Made by a program: the position numbers and the translations under genes
Shown: piece after piece, positions 1 through 8,521 of the stretch
How the letters are laid out: every line of letters starts with the position of its first letter
How positions within the stretch are numbered: the stretch's first letter is position 1
Assembly: GCF_020026915.1 (NCBI RefSeq)
Contig: NZ_JAINUY010000003.1
Coordinates: 434,001 to 498,000 of the forward strand
Direction: 5' to 3'
Source: Flavobacterium potami
GTDB lineage: Bacteria; Bacteroidota; Bacteroidia; Flavobacteriales; Flavobacteriaceae
Length of the DNA: 64,000 nt
The notes under the pieces: model-generated
What the model was told of the DNA's origin: nothing
Databases searched by the model: none
The model's input: the letters and a program-made list of their open reading frames with translations, nothing else

Positions 1-20
1 GACGCTCGCGCTAGCGAGGG
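1..20. repeat. REP-like hairpin repeat, cut by the window start
   Basis: The first 20 bases match positions 18000-18019 with one or two differences. They hold the inverted repeat CTCGC-GCTA-GCGAG (5-18). The element probably extends left of the window. It is a copy of the dispersed intergenic repeat seen again near 17.9-18.3 kb. Function is unknown; REP-like elements are usually non-coding and are spread by separate transposases, none of which is in this window. Confidence 0.6.
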
Positions 21-70
21 CTATCGTTGCGGGAAATATATCTGCACTATCGGGTTGTAAAAAAACCTTT

Positions 71-145
71 TTATTTACGTTTCCTAAAATATTTAGGGAC
101 ATAGAATAATAGAAAAATTACCAGAATAATAAATACAATTTCCAT
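71..145 (-). CDS. possible 24-residue single-pass membrane peptide
   Basis: A short ORF starts with ATG at 145 and stops at 71. Residues 3-16 are almost entirely hydrophobic (VFIILVIFLLFYV) and the tail is basic (KYFRKRK), which is the layout of a tiny inner-membrane peptide with a cytoplasmic positive end. I recognise no family. The REP-like repeat lies just downstream. The rest of 146-433 is AT-rich and shows no gene. The ORF could occur by chance in AT-rich DNA, so it is only a candidate. Confidence 0.3.
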   Translation of the reverse strand: MEIVFIILVIFLLFYVPKYFRKRK

Positions 146-433
146 TTTTGAGTTTAATTAGATTTCAAATATAAAACTAAATTATTAAACCCCGATTGTA
201 CGGATTTTTAAACAATTCCCGTAAAAGATATATTAATTTTAAAAACCTATAATAAGAACCTCATCCGATATTTTTTGAACTTCTAATGAAATAAAGACCT
301 CAGCTACCAAAGTAATTTTGTTTTAATCAAAACAAGGAATCCTACACGGAGATACAAACATGGTATTGGATTGTAAATTCAACAATCTTCCTTGATGAAA
401 TCCTGACTTATTACTAATTAATTAGAATTTAAA

Positions 434-997
434 ATGAAAAAAACATTGGTTATCATCACACATCCTGACATTGACAATTCAGTGATCAACAAAAAATGGG
501 TTAATGAATTAGAGAAGTTTCCAGAAAAATTTCATGTTCATCAATTACACAAAACCTATCCTGACCAAAAATTTGATATCGTTGCAGAACAAAAACTCGT
601 AGAAGAACATGATCATATCATTTTTCAGTTTCCTTACTATTGGTATCATTCTCCTGCATTATTAAAAAAATGGCTGGACGAAGTGCTTACACGAGGCTGG
701 GCATACGGCAGTGAAAGCGGTTTTAAGTTTAAAGGAAAAAAAGTTGCGCTGGCCATTACGCTAGGTTTAAAAGAAGAACATTTACAGCATGGTACCATTT
801 TTAAATACACGCTCGAAGAATTAACGCGTCCGTTTGAAGCACTATTTGATTACATAAAAGCCGATTATCAACCTCTTTTCGCTTACTACGGAATGACGTT
901 TGAACCATCAAAGGAATGGATAGAACGAAGCATACCTTTGTATCTTGATTTTCTGGATCGTTTTAATTCCGAAAGCGAAGATGCAAATGTGGCTTAA
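434..997 (+). CDS. NAD(P)H-dependent oxidoreductase, flavodoxin-like fold (KefF/MdaB type)
   Basis: The protein is a 187-residue cytosolic flavoprotein of the flavodoxin_2 family, which reduces quinones or other electrophiles with NAD(P)H using bound FMN or FAD. Residues 4-22 form the first strand and phosphate-binding loop (VIITHPDIDNS). Residues 64-85 carry the family signature FQFPYYWYHSPALLKKW with a following D-E-V. Full length for the family, with no signal peptide. It is a single gene facing the aldehyde dehydrogenase across a hairpin at 1045-1067. Members include potassium-efflux regulators (KefF) and drug-modulator quinone reductases, and the substrate cannot be fixed from sequence. 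Confidence 0.85.
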   Translation: MKKTLVIITHPDIDNSVINKKWVNELEKFPEKFHVHQLHKTYPDQKFDIVAEQKLVEEHDHIIFQFPYYWYHSPALLKKWLDEVLTRGWAYGSESGFKFKGKKVALAITLGLKEEHLQHGTIFKYTLEELTRPFEALFDYIKADYQPLFAYYGMTFEPSKEWIERSIPLYLDFLDRFNSESEDANVA

Positions 998-1044
998 TTT
1001 TGTGATAAACTTTTTTACCACAAAGAGTTGCTTAATAAATAAGT

Positions 1045-1067
1045 GCTGTCTCAATTTTTGAGACAGC
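1045..1067. terminator. hairpin between convergent genes
   Basis: A perfect 10-bp stem (GCTGTCTCAA / TTGAGACAGC) closes a three-base loop between the convergent genes at 434-997 and 1088-2446. The T-tract is weak on the plus side. It probably serves both genes. Confidence 0.65.
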
Positions 1068-1087
1068 CTATTTAAAAAATTTACGAC

Positions 1088-2446
1088 TTAATATTTATTA
1101 ATGTATACCGTCTTTTTGTTTACAAACTCCTGAATTCCGTCCTGCGAAAGTTCGCGTCCGTATCCTGAATTTTTAGTTCCGCCAAAAGGCAATCGCTGGT
1201 CACTCTTTACTAATTCATTTACAAACACGGCTCCTTCATCCAATTTCGGTATCAATCGGGATGCTTTTTCAAAGTCTTCTGTAAAAATGGTAACACCAAG
1301 TCCGAAAGGCGTACTGTTTGAAAGAGCAACGGCTTCTTCTTCGTTTTTAAAAGCCGTAATTCCGATTAGAGGTCCGAAAACTTCTTCTTTAAAAATTGCC
1401 ATATGGGTTGTAACGTCACCTACAACAGTAGGTTCAAAATACGCTTTGTCTCTATCGCCTCCCAACAAAATTTTGGCTCCTTTATCCAAAGCATCTTTAA
1501 GCTGTTTTTCTAGTTCTTCGGCAAGATCAACTCGTGCCATAGTGCCGATTGTTGTTTTTTCATTCAGCGGATCTCCAGGTAGAAGTTCTTTAACTTCATC
1601 CAAAAAAGCTTTTGTAAATTCTTCCAAAATAGAAGATTCAACCAAGAGACGTTTTCCAGCAATACAGCTCTGTCCTGCATTCTGAAAACGTGCCTGAACA
1701 CAAGTTTTTACAGTTTCCTGAAGATTACAATCTGCAAAAACAACAAGTGCATTGCTTCCTCCCAATTCAAGAACGGTTTTCTTGATTTCATTTCCTGCAA
1801 GGGCTGCTACAGATCTTCCTGCTGCTTCACTCCCCGTCAGTGTAACCGCTTTTATTTTTGGATTTTTAATAATTTCTTCTACCCTCTTACTGCCAATAGG
1901 CAGATTAGTAAAACATCCTTTTGGAAAACCGGCTTTTTCGAATATTTTTTCAATACTCATGGCACTTTTCATTACATTACTGGCATGTTTTAAAACGCCA
2001 ACATTTCCAGCCATAAGCGCAGGAACAGCAAAACGCATCACCTGCCAAAACGGATAATTCCACGGCATAATAGCCAAAACAACTCCTATTGGCTCGTAAC
2101 TTACATAACTCTTGTATGCTTCTGTTTCAATGCTTTTATCAGCAAGATGCTTAGAGGCATTTTCAGCATAATAAGTACATAAATTAGCGCACTTTTCTAT
2201 TTCCGCCAATGATTGCGTGATAGGTTTTCCCATTTCTTGCGTTATAATTTCAGCATATTCGCGAGAATTTTTTCTCATCTCATCGCCGGCAGCTTTCATT
2301 AATAGGGAACGTTCTGAAAAGGGAATATTTTTCCAAATTTTATATTGCTCTTCTGCCTTATTGATTGCATTTTCAACCTCTTTACTATCAAATTCGGCAA
2401 CCTCATATACAATCTCTTGGTTATAAGGATTTATAGACTTTATCAT
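1088..2446 (-). CDS. NAD(P)-dependent aldehyde dehydrogenase, succinate-semialdehyde dehydrogenase type
   Basis: The protein oxidises an aldehyde to the acid with NAD(P)+ in the cytosol. All family landmarks are present: the PWNYP loop (128-132), the cofactor motif VTLTGSEAAG (201-210), the general base Glu227 in LELGG, and the nucleophile Cys261 in GQSC. At 452 residues it matches the shorter succinate-semialdehyde dehydrogenase branch (GabD/Sad-like) rather than the 480-500 residue enzymes. No GABA transaminase or other pathway gene lies next to it, so the physiological substrate is inferred only from family resemblance. It is transcribed alone. Confidence 0.88.
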   Translation of the reverse strand: MIKSINPYNQEIVYEVAEFDSKEVENAINKAEEQYKIWKNIPFSERSLLMKAAGDEMRKNSREYAEIITQEMGKPITQSLAEIEKCANLCTYYAENASKHLADKSIETEAYKSYVSYEPIGVVLAIMPWNYPFWQVMRFAVPALMAGNVGVLKHASNVMKSAMSIEKIFEKAGFPKGCFTNLPIGSKRVEEIIKNPKIKAVTLTGSEAAGRSVAALAGNEIKKTVLELGGSNALVVFADCNLQETVKTCVQARFQNAGQSCIAGKRLLVESSILEEFTKAFLDEVKELLPGDPLNEKTTIGTMARVDLAEELEKQLKDALDKGAKILLGGDRDKAYFEPTVVGDVTTHMAIFKEEVFGPLIGITAFKNEEEAVALSNSTPFGLGVTIFTEDFEKASRLIPKLDEGAVFVNELVKSDQRLPFGGTKNSGYGRELSQDGIQEFVNKKTVYINKY

Positions 2447-2722
2447 ATTGAATATTTTATTTAGTGTATCTATTTAAACAAGACCATAAAAGGTACAATT
2501 TATTTAACAAATTACAATATTTTCCAGAATGATTTCAATAGCGTATTCAGGTTATTTATTGCTACTATTTCTCTTAGTGCAAAATCTATAAATCAAATAT
2601 TTAATCTTGTAAAAGAATCTGATTAGACTAATCGTAATTTGCCAATCGATTAAAACTAATTAAAAATCAATCATTTAAGTCAATATTTATTAACAATTGA
2701 ATTTAATTAAAAGAGAAATATT

Positions 2723-2974
2723 ATGAATTTAGATAAAAGAGAAAATTACCATCAAGACGATCGGTATTTTCAAGATGATGAAACACGATATGAAGACGAT
2801 ACAAATGACATTGTCCGACTTGCAGATCATCCTATAAGTGACAATGCAGAACCAGACTATGCAAACGATTTTGTAGAAGACGATGCGAAAGAATTTGACG
2901 AAGACGAGGAGAAATTCAACAGAAAAGGTTTTGATGAAGATCCCGCAGGAACCGATCCGAATCGAAATAGGTAA
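2723..2974 (+). CDS. small strongly acidic protein, unknown function
   Basis: This 83-residue protein is dominated by Asp and Glu with Asn/Gln and few hydrophobic residues, so it is probably disordered and soluble. Stretches such as FVEDDAKEFDEDEEKF (about residues 50-65) show the bias. It has no signal peptide, membrane span or recognised domain. The ATG at 2723 follows an A-rich stretch typical of Bacteroidota starts, and the gene ends in a strong hairpin terminator, which supports a real transcription unit. A second acidic small protein sits at 36593-36817. A stress role is possible but unproven. Confidence 0.65.
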   Translation: MNLDKRENYHQDDRYFQDDETRYEDDTNDIVRLADHPISDNAEPDYANDFVEDDAKEFDEDEEKFNRKGFDEDPAGTDPNRNR

Positions 2975-2979
2975 AAAAA

Positions 2980-3004
2980 AACCGTTTGAAGTTTTCAAAC
3001 GGTT
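2980..3004. terminator. bidirectional rho-independent terminator
   Basis: An 11-bp stem (AACCGTTTGAA / TTCAAACGGTT) with a GTT loop is flanked by A-run and T-run on both sides, so it works in either direction. It lies between the acidic-protein gene (plus) and the 50-residue membrane-protein gene (minus). Confidence 0.85.
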
Positions 3005-3029
3005 TTTTTATTTTTAAACTGCTGGCTAT

Positions 3030-3182
3030 TTACTTTATAGCCATTTCAGAGATTAGCACTACAGCAATAAAAGCGACAATTGATGCTACCATTACATTAA
3101 TTATAAGGTCTTTTTTCTTTCTCGATTCAATACCAAAAGCAGGGTTTAATTTTTTGTTCATTTTGTCTGTTTTCATTTTCAT
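3030..3182 (-). CDS. small single-pass membrane protein (50 residues)
   Basis: An ATG at 3182 opens a 50-codon frame ending at 3030. The N-terminal half is basic (KMNKKLNPAFGIESRKKK, residues 7-24) and residues about 26-46 form one hydrophobic helix (IINVMVASIVAFIAVVLI), giving an N-in single-span protein. An internal Met at residue 8 could be the true start. It is followed by the shared terminator at 2980-3004 and lies 100 bp downstream of the receiver-domain gene on the same strand. I recognise no family. The charge and helix pattern plus terminator make a real gene likely. Confidence 0.55.
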   Translation of the reverse strand: MKMKTDKMNKKLNPAFGIESRKKKDLIINVMVASIVAFIAVVLISEMAIK

Positions 3183-3282
3183 ATATCTTTTTACAATTAA
3201 ACTTAATTCAACACAACAAATGCCGTGCCGTAAAGTGATTTACAGGATTTTAAAGTAAAATTTCTAATTTTTACGTTGAAGA

Positions 3283-3681
3283 TTATTTACGTATCTCGAT
3301 CGGTAATAGGATACTTTTCAAAGAAAAAGTGAGATCTTTTAAGCTGTTTTGCTTTTTCATAAACTTCACCTTTTTGAATTTTGCCGCAACCTCTTTAATT
3401 AAATCCCCAGAATGTCCGGAATACAACACAACGGGAGTTTTTTCAAGTCCTTTTACTTCGCGGAGCAGTTTCAGAAATTCGCGTCCGTCCAGATATGGCA
3501 TATGATAATCCAAAAAAATCATATCTGGATTTTTCTTCAATTTCTGCAGCGTTTTTAAAGCATTTAGTGCATTGTTTTCAACCGAATAATTAATCTTAAG
3601 ATTGAGTGCATGGATTGCCATACCAAAAAGTTCGGTCTCATCGGTATCGTCATCAACTAATAAAATATTCCTGTATTTCAT
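3283..3681 (-). CDS. single-domain response regulator (CheY-like receiver)
   Basis: The 132-residue protein is a receiver domain with no output domain. The acidic pocket is D10-D12, the phosphoacceptor is Asp58 in FLDYHMP, the switch Ser is at 88 (YSGH) and the conserved Lys is at 109-110. It would take phosphate from a histidine kinase and act through protein contacts, as in the Rcp1-like or Spo0F-like stand-alone regulators. No kinase gene is nearby, so the partner is elsewhere in the genome. The gene appears to be transcribed alone or with the small membrane protein downstream. Confidence 0.88.
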   Translation of the reverse strand: MKYRNILLVDDDTDETELFGMAIHALNLKINYSVENNALNALKTLQKLKKNPDMIFLDYHMPYLDGREFLKLLREVKGLEKTPVVLYSGHSGDLIKEVAAKFKKVKFMKKQNSLKDLTFSLKSILLPIEIRK

Positions 3682-4014
3682 AATGCTAAATTAGAGAGTT
3701 AAAATAGGATACTTTCATGAAATTTTGACGGATTGTTATACAATTTCCATAAGTATGCACCTTTTCTGTACTTATTAATAGAATTATTAAAAATTAAGAT
3801 TTTAGAAAAAAATAGTCTTTTATGGCTTTTAAAGAAGTATTGAATATTTAGAAATTCAAAGTCAGAAAACTAGGTTAAGTTTTTCAGACCATCAACAAAT
3901 TTACAGAAAATTAATATCCGATGAGCGATAGTTTTTTAAAAGTGTAAAAATATTATTTAAGCCTTTTACTGTTGGCAGTTTTCCCGTTGTAAAACACTTT
4001 AGCTGAAAACTTCT
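3682..4014. other. intergenic stretch without a recognised gene
   Basis: This 333-bp AT-rich spacer shows no ORF of convincing composition on either strand, no clear hairpin terminator and no repeat. It must hold the promoter of the receiver-domain gene, but I see no perfect TAnnTTTG element. Confidence 0.5.
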
Positions 4015-4713
4015 TTAGCAAATCAGCAACAATCGATATTCACCTTCGTTTTCTACAGGCGCTCGATGAATACATGGTAACACTTCTTGTTTTGGATGAT
4101 CTACGGCAAGGCGCCAAAGATGCATTAAACCTAAATTTACAGGTTTTGCATTTTCATGTATTTGATAATGCAAATCAAAATAATTCTCTTTCAAAAAGCT
4201 TTCGAATTCTTCTGATGGTCCATCGTGCAATTCTTCTAGCTTTTTTCGAATTTCAGGAATAAGGATTTTTTGTTCGGCTTCTGAATTCGATACAATATCA
4301 CTCGCTGCTCCATGATACGTGCATAAAAACGTATCTGTTGCAATGGGCGAACGATCAACATGAAACGAATACACATCGGTAGATATGAAATCAAATTCAT
4401 CATCGCGTTCATAACACTTCAATAGATTTAAGGAAGGTGAAGCTCCAAAATCGGTTAATAATTGTAAATCATTTAGGATTATTTCTCTTGCTACATTTCC
4501 TTTTTCTGATAGTTGAAGTTCTTTTAAATCCTCTGGAAATACTTCTGTTATATTTTCTTCTAGAGACAGTTTTGCTACAATCTCTTTAAAATCGCCATCC
4601 AAATTTCTATGCCAACACAACGCATTCATTTCTCCTTTAAAACGGGTATTTACTAGCTCAGAAAAAGAAGTAACCAAACCAACCTGACTGTTAGAAGAAA
4701 ATGCAGTATTCAT
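4015..4713 (-). CDS. DUF1826-like protein
   Basis: The 232-residue soluble protein has the spaced motifs I associate with the DUF1826 family: YSFHVDRSP (115-123), a TYHGAASDIV stretch (132-141), and the C-terminal pair HRAP (216-219) and RLLLIC (227-232). The biochemical role is not established. In other bacteria DUF1826 genes often sit beside zinc transporters or COG0523 GTPases, which suggests a metal or stress link, but no such neighbour is present here. The family call rests on motif memory, not a search. It is a single gene with its start at 4713 beyond the terminator of the DUF1080 operon. Confidence 0.55.
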   Translation of the reverse strand: MNTAFSSNSQVGLVTSFSELVNTRFKGEMNALCWHRNLDGDFKEIVAKLSLEENITEVFPEDLKELQLSEKGNVAREIILNDLQLLTDFGASPSLNLLKCYERDDEFDFISTDVYSFHVDRSPIATDTFLCTYHGAASDIVSNSEAEQKILIPEIRKKLEELHDGPSEEFESFLKENYFDLHYQIHENAKPVNLGLMHLWRLAVDHPKQEVLPCIHRAPVENEGEYRLLLIC

Positions 4714-4782
4714 AGTGTTTTATTAAAAGTATTTCATGCCTTACAAAAGTAAAAAATAGCAGTGATTGAGGGTCAACAAAAA

Positions 4783-4813
4783 GGGACAAAAGATAAAAGT
4801 TATCTTTTGCCCC
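4783..4813 (-). terminator. terminator of the Gfo/Idh-ApbE-DUF1080 operon
   Basis: Read on the minus strand, a stem of about 13 bp (with AAAAGATAA / TTATCTTTT at its core and G/C pairs at the base) is followed by a T-tract. It sits 43 bp beyond the stop codon of the DUF1080 gene. Confidence 0.75.
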
Positions 4814-4855
4814 CTATTTATTACGAGAAAATTAATGATACTAAAAAAACTAAAT

Positions 4856-6223
4856 CTACTTTAATTCTTTGATTTTAATACTTCTAAAACTTACTTCGTT
4901 TCCATGATCTTGTACTAAAATATGTCCTTTTTGCGCTTCTCCAAAATCTGGCCATACTTTGTATTTACTTTGCGCCACTAAATCACGGAATTCTTTTGAG
5001 CCTCTTTCGTATTCTAATACTTTTACACTGTTTAAGTAGTGTTCAACATGATTATTAGGATAAACCACTACTCGGCCTGTATTCCAATTTCCCGGCTTAC
5101 GGAAAAAGCGCTGTGTTTTTTTGGCTTTGATCAAATCGTATAGAGAACCTAGTGTACGGTTACCATCTCTTCCTAATTTTGCATCAGGATGACGTTCATC
5201 ATCAAGTAATTGATATTCCAATCCGATTGCAGAGCCATCACTTTTTTCATTCAAGGTCACAAAATATTTTATACCGCTGTTTGCTCCCTCGGTTAATTTA
5301 AAATCAAATGACAAATCAAATGCTTCATATTCTTTTTGTGAGACAATATCTCCCCCATTGGTAGATTCATTTCCATTGGATGCCATGACCTGCAAAATAC
5401 CATCTTTTACTTTCCAACCTTTATCAGGAAAAGTTTTCTTGTGAGCTCCAACCCATCCATTGGTAGTTTTTCCATCAAAAAGTAATTTCCAGCCATTCTT
5501 TTCTTCATAAGAAGTCAACTTGTTCGGAACAAGACCGGCAACGTAAATTCCGTTTGGAAAAGGAATTTCTTTTATATTTTTGGTCTGAATCCTGATGTTT
5601 TTCCAGTAAATTTTAATACCAGCATCCTGAGCTTTACCAATTGCATGAACTTGTAAGGCAAGAATTCCTTGATTTGCTGATAACGAATCTACCAAAAAAG
5701 AAACAGGTTGGTCATCAAGCCATGTTTTTACCGTTTGTCCGATACATTCAATACGGACTTTATGAAAAACATTCGGTGTAAAAAGTATCTGTCCTTTTGG
5801 ATTATTTGATACCGGATAAAGCCATTCTCTTCTTCCTTCATCATAAATTCCACCACTCCATTTTCTTGAAGTCGGATCTACATCATATTGATAGCCATAA
5901 ACTTTTCCTTTTCCATCATTTGCTTTTGGATCAAAATTACTTTTGAATTGTACCCCAGAGTTCGAGATACTGTCAGACATCATCGTTTCCAATTCCAAGA
6001 CAAAATCTCCTGTTATTCGTTTGTCAGCTGCTAGAAAAGAATTTGGCGACTTTTCTACGGTTGTGCCAACTATCATTCCGTTTTCTACACTATAATTAGC
6101 CGAACCTGTCAGCTGTTTCCATCCCTTTAGTGTTTTTCCGTCAAATAATGATTCCCAATTACCCGACTGTGCGTTGCAAAAAAGTGCTGTAAATAAAAAA
6201 AAGAGTGTTATAATTTGTTTCAT
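4856..6223 (-). CDS. exported double DUF1080 protein (3-keto-disaccharide hydrolase domain)
   Basis: A signal peptide (residues 1-19, ending FCNAQS) precedes two tandem DUF1080 jelly-roll domains, which begin with near-identical motifs LFDGKTLKGW (27-36) and LFDGKTTNGW (about 248-257). DUF1080 proteins (Pfam 3-keto-disaccharide hydrolase) act on glycosides whose 3-OH has first been oxidised to a ketone, or bind such sugars. Two Gfo/Idh/MocA oxidoreductases that could make the 3-keto sugar lie upstream in the same operon, with a 12-bp gap to the nearest. It is probably periplasmic or surface-linked. The substrate cannot be read from sequence. Confidence 0.85.
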   Translation of the reverse strand: MKQIITLFFLFTALFCNAQSGNWESLFDGKTLKGWKQLTGSANYSVENGMIVGTTVEKSPNSFLAADKRITGDFVLELETMMSDSISNSGVQFKSNFDPKANDGKGKVYGYQYDVDPTSRKWSGGIYDEGRREWLYPVSNNPKGQILFTPNVFHKVRIECIGQTVKTWLDDQPVSFLVDSLSANQGILALQVHAIGKAQDAGIKIYWKNIRIQTKNIKEIPFPNGIYVAGLVPNKLTSYEEKNGWKLLFDGKTTNGWVGAHKKTFPDKGWKVKDGILQVMASNGNESTNGGDIVSQKEYEAFDLSFDFKLTEGANSGIKYFVTLNEKSDGSAIGLEYQLLDDERHPDAKLGRDGNRTLGSLYDLIKAKKTQRFFRKPGNWNTGRVVVYPNNHVEHYLNSVKVLEYERGSKEFRDLVAQSKYKVWPDFGEAQKGHILVQDHGNEVSFRSIKIKELK

Positions 6224-6235
6224 TCTGTATGTGGT

Positions 6236-7450
6236 TTAGATATTAGTAAGATTAAATTCTGGTTTCCATTTCTGAATGGAATCTTCGTATATTGATTTAT
6301 TCATAAGGTGAACGCAAAAAGCCGTTGTAGCACCAGTAATAACATTTGAGGCAGGAAGAGATCCTTCATTAATAGTTTTATAAAATTCCTGCAGTGCATA
6401 CCAACTTCCATCTTTTGATTTTTCTTTCAAAATTGGAATTCCGCCGTCGTTGTTCCATTCGATTTTTGTTGCTCCGGTAACGCCGTCCACAACTTCCAAT
6501 TCTTTTCTAGTCTGTTTTTCAGGAAAGAAAACACCTTCATCAACCAATAACTGAATCGTTCCTTTCGTTCCCTTAATTTTAAACAGATAATCGTCTTTTG
6601 CATTGCTGCAGGTAGCTCCAAAATTTCCAATCATACCTTCTTTGCTGTATCGGAGAATAGTCTGAACATTATCAAAAGTCTCTCTTCCGTCTTTGTAATA
6701 ATCTACTCCACCTGTACCGATTATTTCGTCTGGATGTGTGTTGAAAGCCCAATTAATAAAATCAACCTGATGAGAAAGCAATTCTGCTGGTAATCCACCA
6801 GAATATTCTTTGTACATACGCCAGTTTATCTGTCTGTCTGTACAACCTTGAGGAACGGGTCTTCGCCAACTTGCATTACGGTCCCAACGGCAATCAATTT
6901 GTGTAACCTTTCCGAGATAATTTTTATCAATCATCTCTTTTACTTTAAAATAAAGCGGCGTATAACGATATTGATGGCCAACCTGCAGCACTTGTTTCGG
7001 ATGCTGTTTCATTAAATTCACCAAATCAAGTGCCTGATCCGCATTATAGGTCATTGTTTTTTCCAAATAAACATGTTTTCCTGCCTTGATTGCTGCTGCT
7101 GCTATTTCGTAATGCAGATACAATGGAACAGCAATAATTACAGCATCAATTTTTTTATCGTCTAAGATTTTACGGTAATCTGTTTCGTAAGTAAGTTTAC
7201 TGGTTTTGTTCAATGTTTTTGCCTGATCTAGCCTAAACGGTAAAACATCGCAAACGGCTTTAAGAGTAAACTCTTCCGGCATTTCTTTTAAAACAAAACT
7301 TAATCCGTTTCCTCTGTCGCCGCATCCGATTACTGCGACAGAAATATTTCTTTTATTTCCATTTAGAACAGCGGCTTCCAAAATCTGCTGATGCAGCAAT
7401 AAGCCAGTTGTAAATAAGCCCGTCTGGCATATAAAATCTCTGCGTTTCAT
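6236..7450 (-). CDS. exported Gfo/Idh/MocA-family oxidoreductase
   Basis: The 404-residue protein begins with a Tat-like leader (MKRRDF, hydrophobic to about residue 27), then a Rossmann domain with VAVIGCGDRGNG (38-49) and the EK catalytic-region motif YLEKTM (128-133). Family members oxidise or reduce sugar hydroxyls with tightly bound NAD(P). Export folded with cofactor by Tat would let it work in the periplasm without free NAD. It lies between the DUF1080 gene and apbE in one operon with gaps of 12 and 22 bp. It is probably one of two sugar 3-dehydrogenases or epimerases of the pathway. Confidence 0.85.
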   Translation of the reverse strand: MKRRDFICQTGLFTTGLLLHQQILEAAVLNGNKRNISVAVIGCGDRGNGLSFVLKEMPEEFTLKAVCDVLPFRLDQAKTLNKTSKLTYETDYRKILDDKKIDAVIIAVPLYLHYEIAAAAIKAGKHVYLEKTMTYNADQALDLVNLMKQHPKQVLQVGHQYRYTPLYFKVKEMIDKNYLGKVTQIDCRWDRNASWRRPVPQGCTDRQINWRMYKEYSGGLPAELLSHQVDFINWAFNTHPDEIIGTGGVDYYKDGRETFDNVQTILRYSKEGMIGNFGATCSNAKDDYLFKIKGTKGTIQLLVDEGVFFPEKQTRKELEVVDGVTGATKIEWNNDGGIPILKEKSKDGSWYALQEFYKTINEGSLPASNVITGATTAFCVHLMNKSIYEDSIQKWKPEFNLTNI

Positions 7451-7472
7451 GTGGTTTAATAAATAATAATAG

Positions 7473-8492
7473 TTAGTTGTTTTTTAATTTTAAAAATTCA
7501 CTGCTTGCCTTTTTGGAAATAGTTCCTGAATTACTTTTGTAAATAAAATAAGCGGCTAAGTTTTTTCTTTTTTCTACAAAATCCAGTGCCTTTTCAAGTC
7601 CCATAAGCATAAGTGCATTATCATAAGCGTCGGCAGTTATAGCGTCTTCTGCATACACCGTGACACTTATAAGTTCGTTATCCTGAGGATAACCGGTTTT
7701 AGGATTAATGATATGAGTAATTTTATGACCATTACTCTCATAAAACTTCCTGTAACTTCCAGATGTTGTGATAGCGCCTTTGTTAAGTTTTATAATTTCA
7801 TTAAAAGGTTGAGTTTCAAATTCATCTTCTGAAGGCGATTCAATACCTATTTTCATTTTTTCCCCAGAAGGTTTTTTATCTCCTTTTACTCTTATCTCTC
7901 CTCCTAGTTCTACAACATAATCGTTGATGTCGTTTTTATCTAATAAATCTGCCAAAATATCGACACTGTAACCTTGCGCTATTCCGTCGAGATCAATTTT
8001 TACACAGGGATTTTTCTTCGAAAGATAATTCCCTTTCAATTCTATCAAATCATTCCCCACACATTTCTGTGCTGAATGTATTATAGAATCATTTGGAACA
8101 TTTTTATTCTTTGTCTTTCCAAATCCCCATGCTTCTACCAAAGGATAAACGGTTATATCAAAAAGGCCGTTTGTATCTTTATTGATGATCAATGACTTTT
8201 TGACAACCGTTAATAAATGATCATCCAGAATAGTCCCCTTTTCCGAATTGTTAAACTGATTTATTTTTGAATAGCTTTTATATAAGGACAGTGAACTGTC
8301 GAGCTGCATTAATTTTTGATCAATCATTCCCTTAGTGACAACACTATCTTTTCCATAATACACAATATTGTAAGTTGTTCCTTGCGCCTTACCGGTAATG
8401 GTAAATCGGTTCCACTCAGCAGGACGATATGAAGTCAGGCTGATTAGAAAAACAATTAATATCCATGACTTATTTAATAGCATATTGATCAC
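7473..8492 (-). CDS. apbE: FAD:protein FMN transferase (ApbE)
   Basis: The enzyme attaches FMN covalently to Ser/Thr of exported target proteins, using FAD. An N-terminal hydrophobic segment (residues 8-20) exports or anchors it. Family motifs are GTTYNIVYYG (38-47), DLDGIAQGYSVD (167-178), ELGGE (195-199), TSGSYRKF (243-250), HIINPKTG (260-267) and the metal-binding ITADAYDNALMLMG (285-298). Length is normal. It sits inside the Gfo/Idh operon with 22- and 29-bp gaps, which is unusual because ApbE normally serves Nqr/Rnf or FMN-binding-domain proteins, and no such target is in this window. Confidence 0.92.
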   Translation of the reverse strand: MINMLLNKSWILIVFLISLTSYRPAEWNRFTITGKAQGTTYNIVYYGKDSVVTKGMIDQKLMQLDSSLSLYKSYSKINQFNNSEKGTILDDHLLTVVKKSLIINKDTNGLFDITVYPLVEAWGFGKTKNKNVPNDSIIHSAQKCVGNDLIELKGNYLSKKNPCVKIDLDGIAQGYSVDILADLLDKNDINDYVVELGGEIRVKGDKKPSGEKMKIGIESPSEDEFETQPFNEIIKLNKGAITTSGSYRKFYESNGHKITHIINPKTGYPQDNELISVTVYAEDAITADAYDNALMLMGLEKALDFVEKRKNLAAYFIYKSNSGTISKKASSEFLKLKNN

Positions 8493-8521
8493 TAATTCTC
8501 TATTCTCGAATTCCTAAAAAT

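Noticed and set aside
2217..2426. Plus-strand ORF antisense to the aldehyde dehydrogenase gene
   Set aside because: The minus strand encodes a full-length enzyme with all catalytic residues; the antisense frame has no support.
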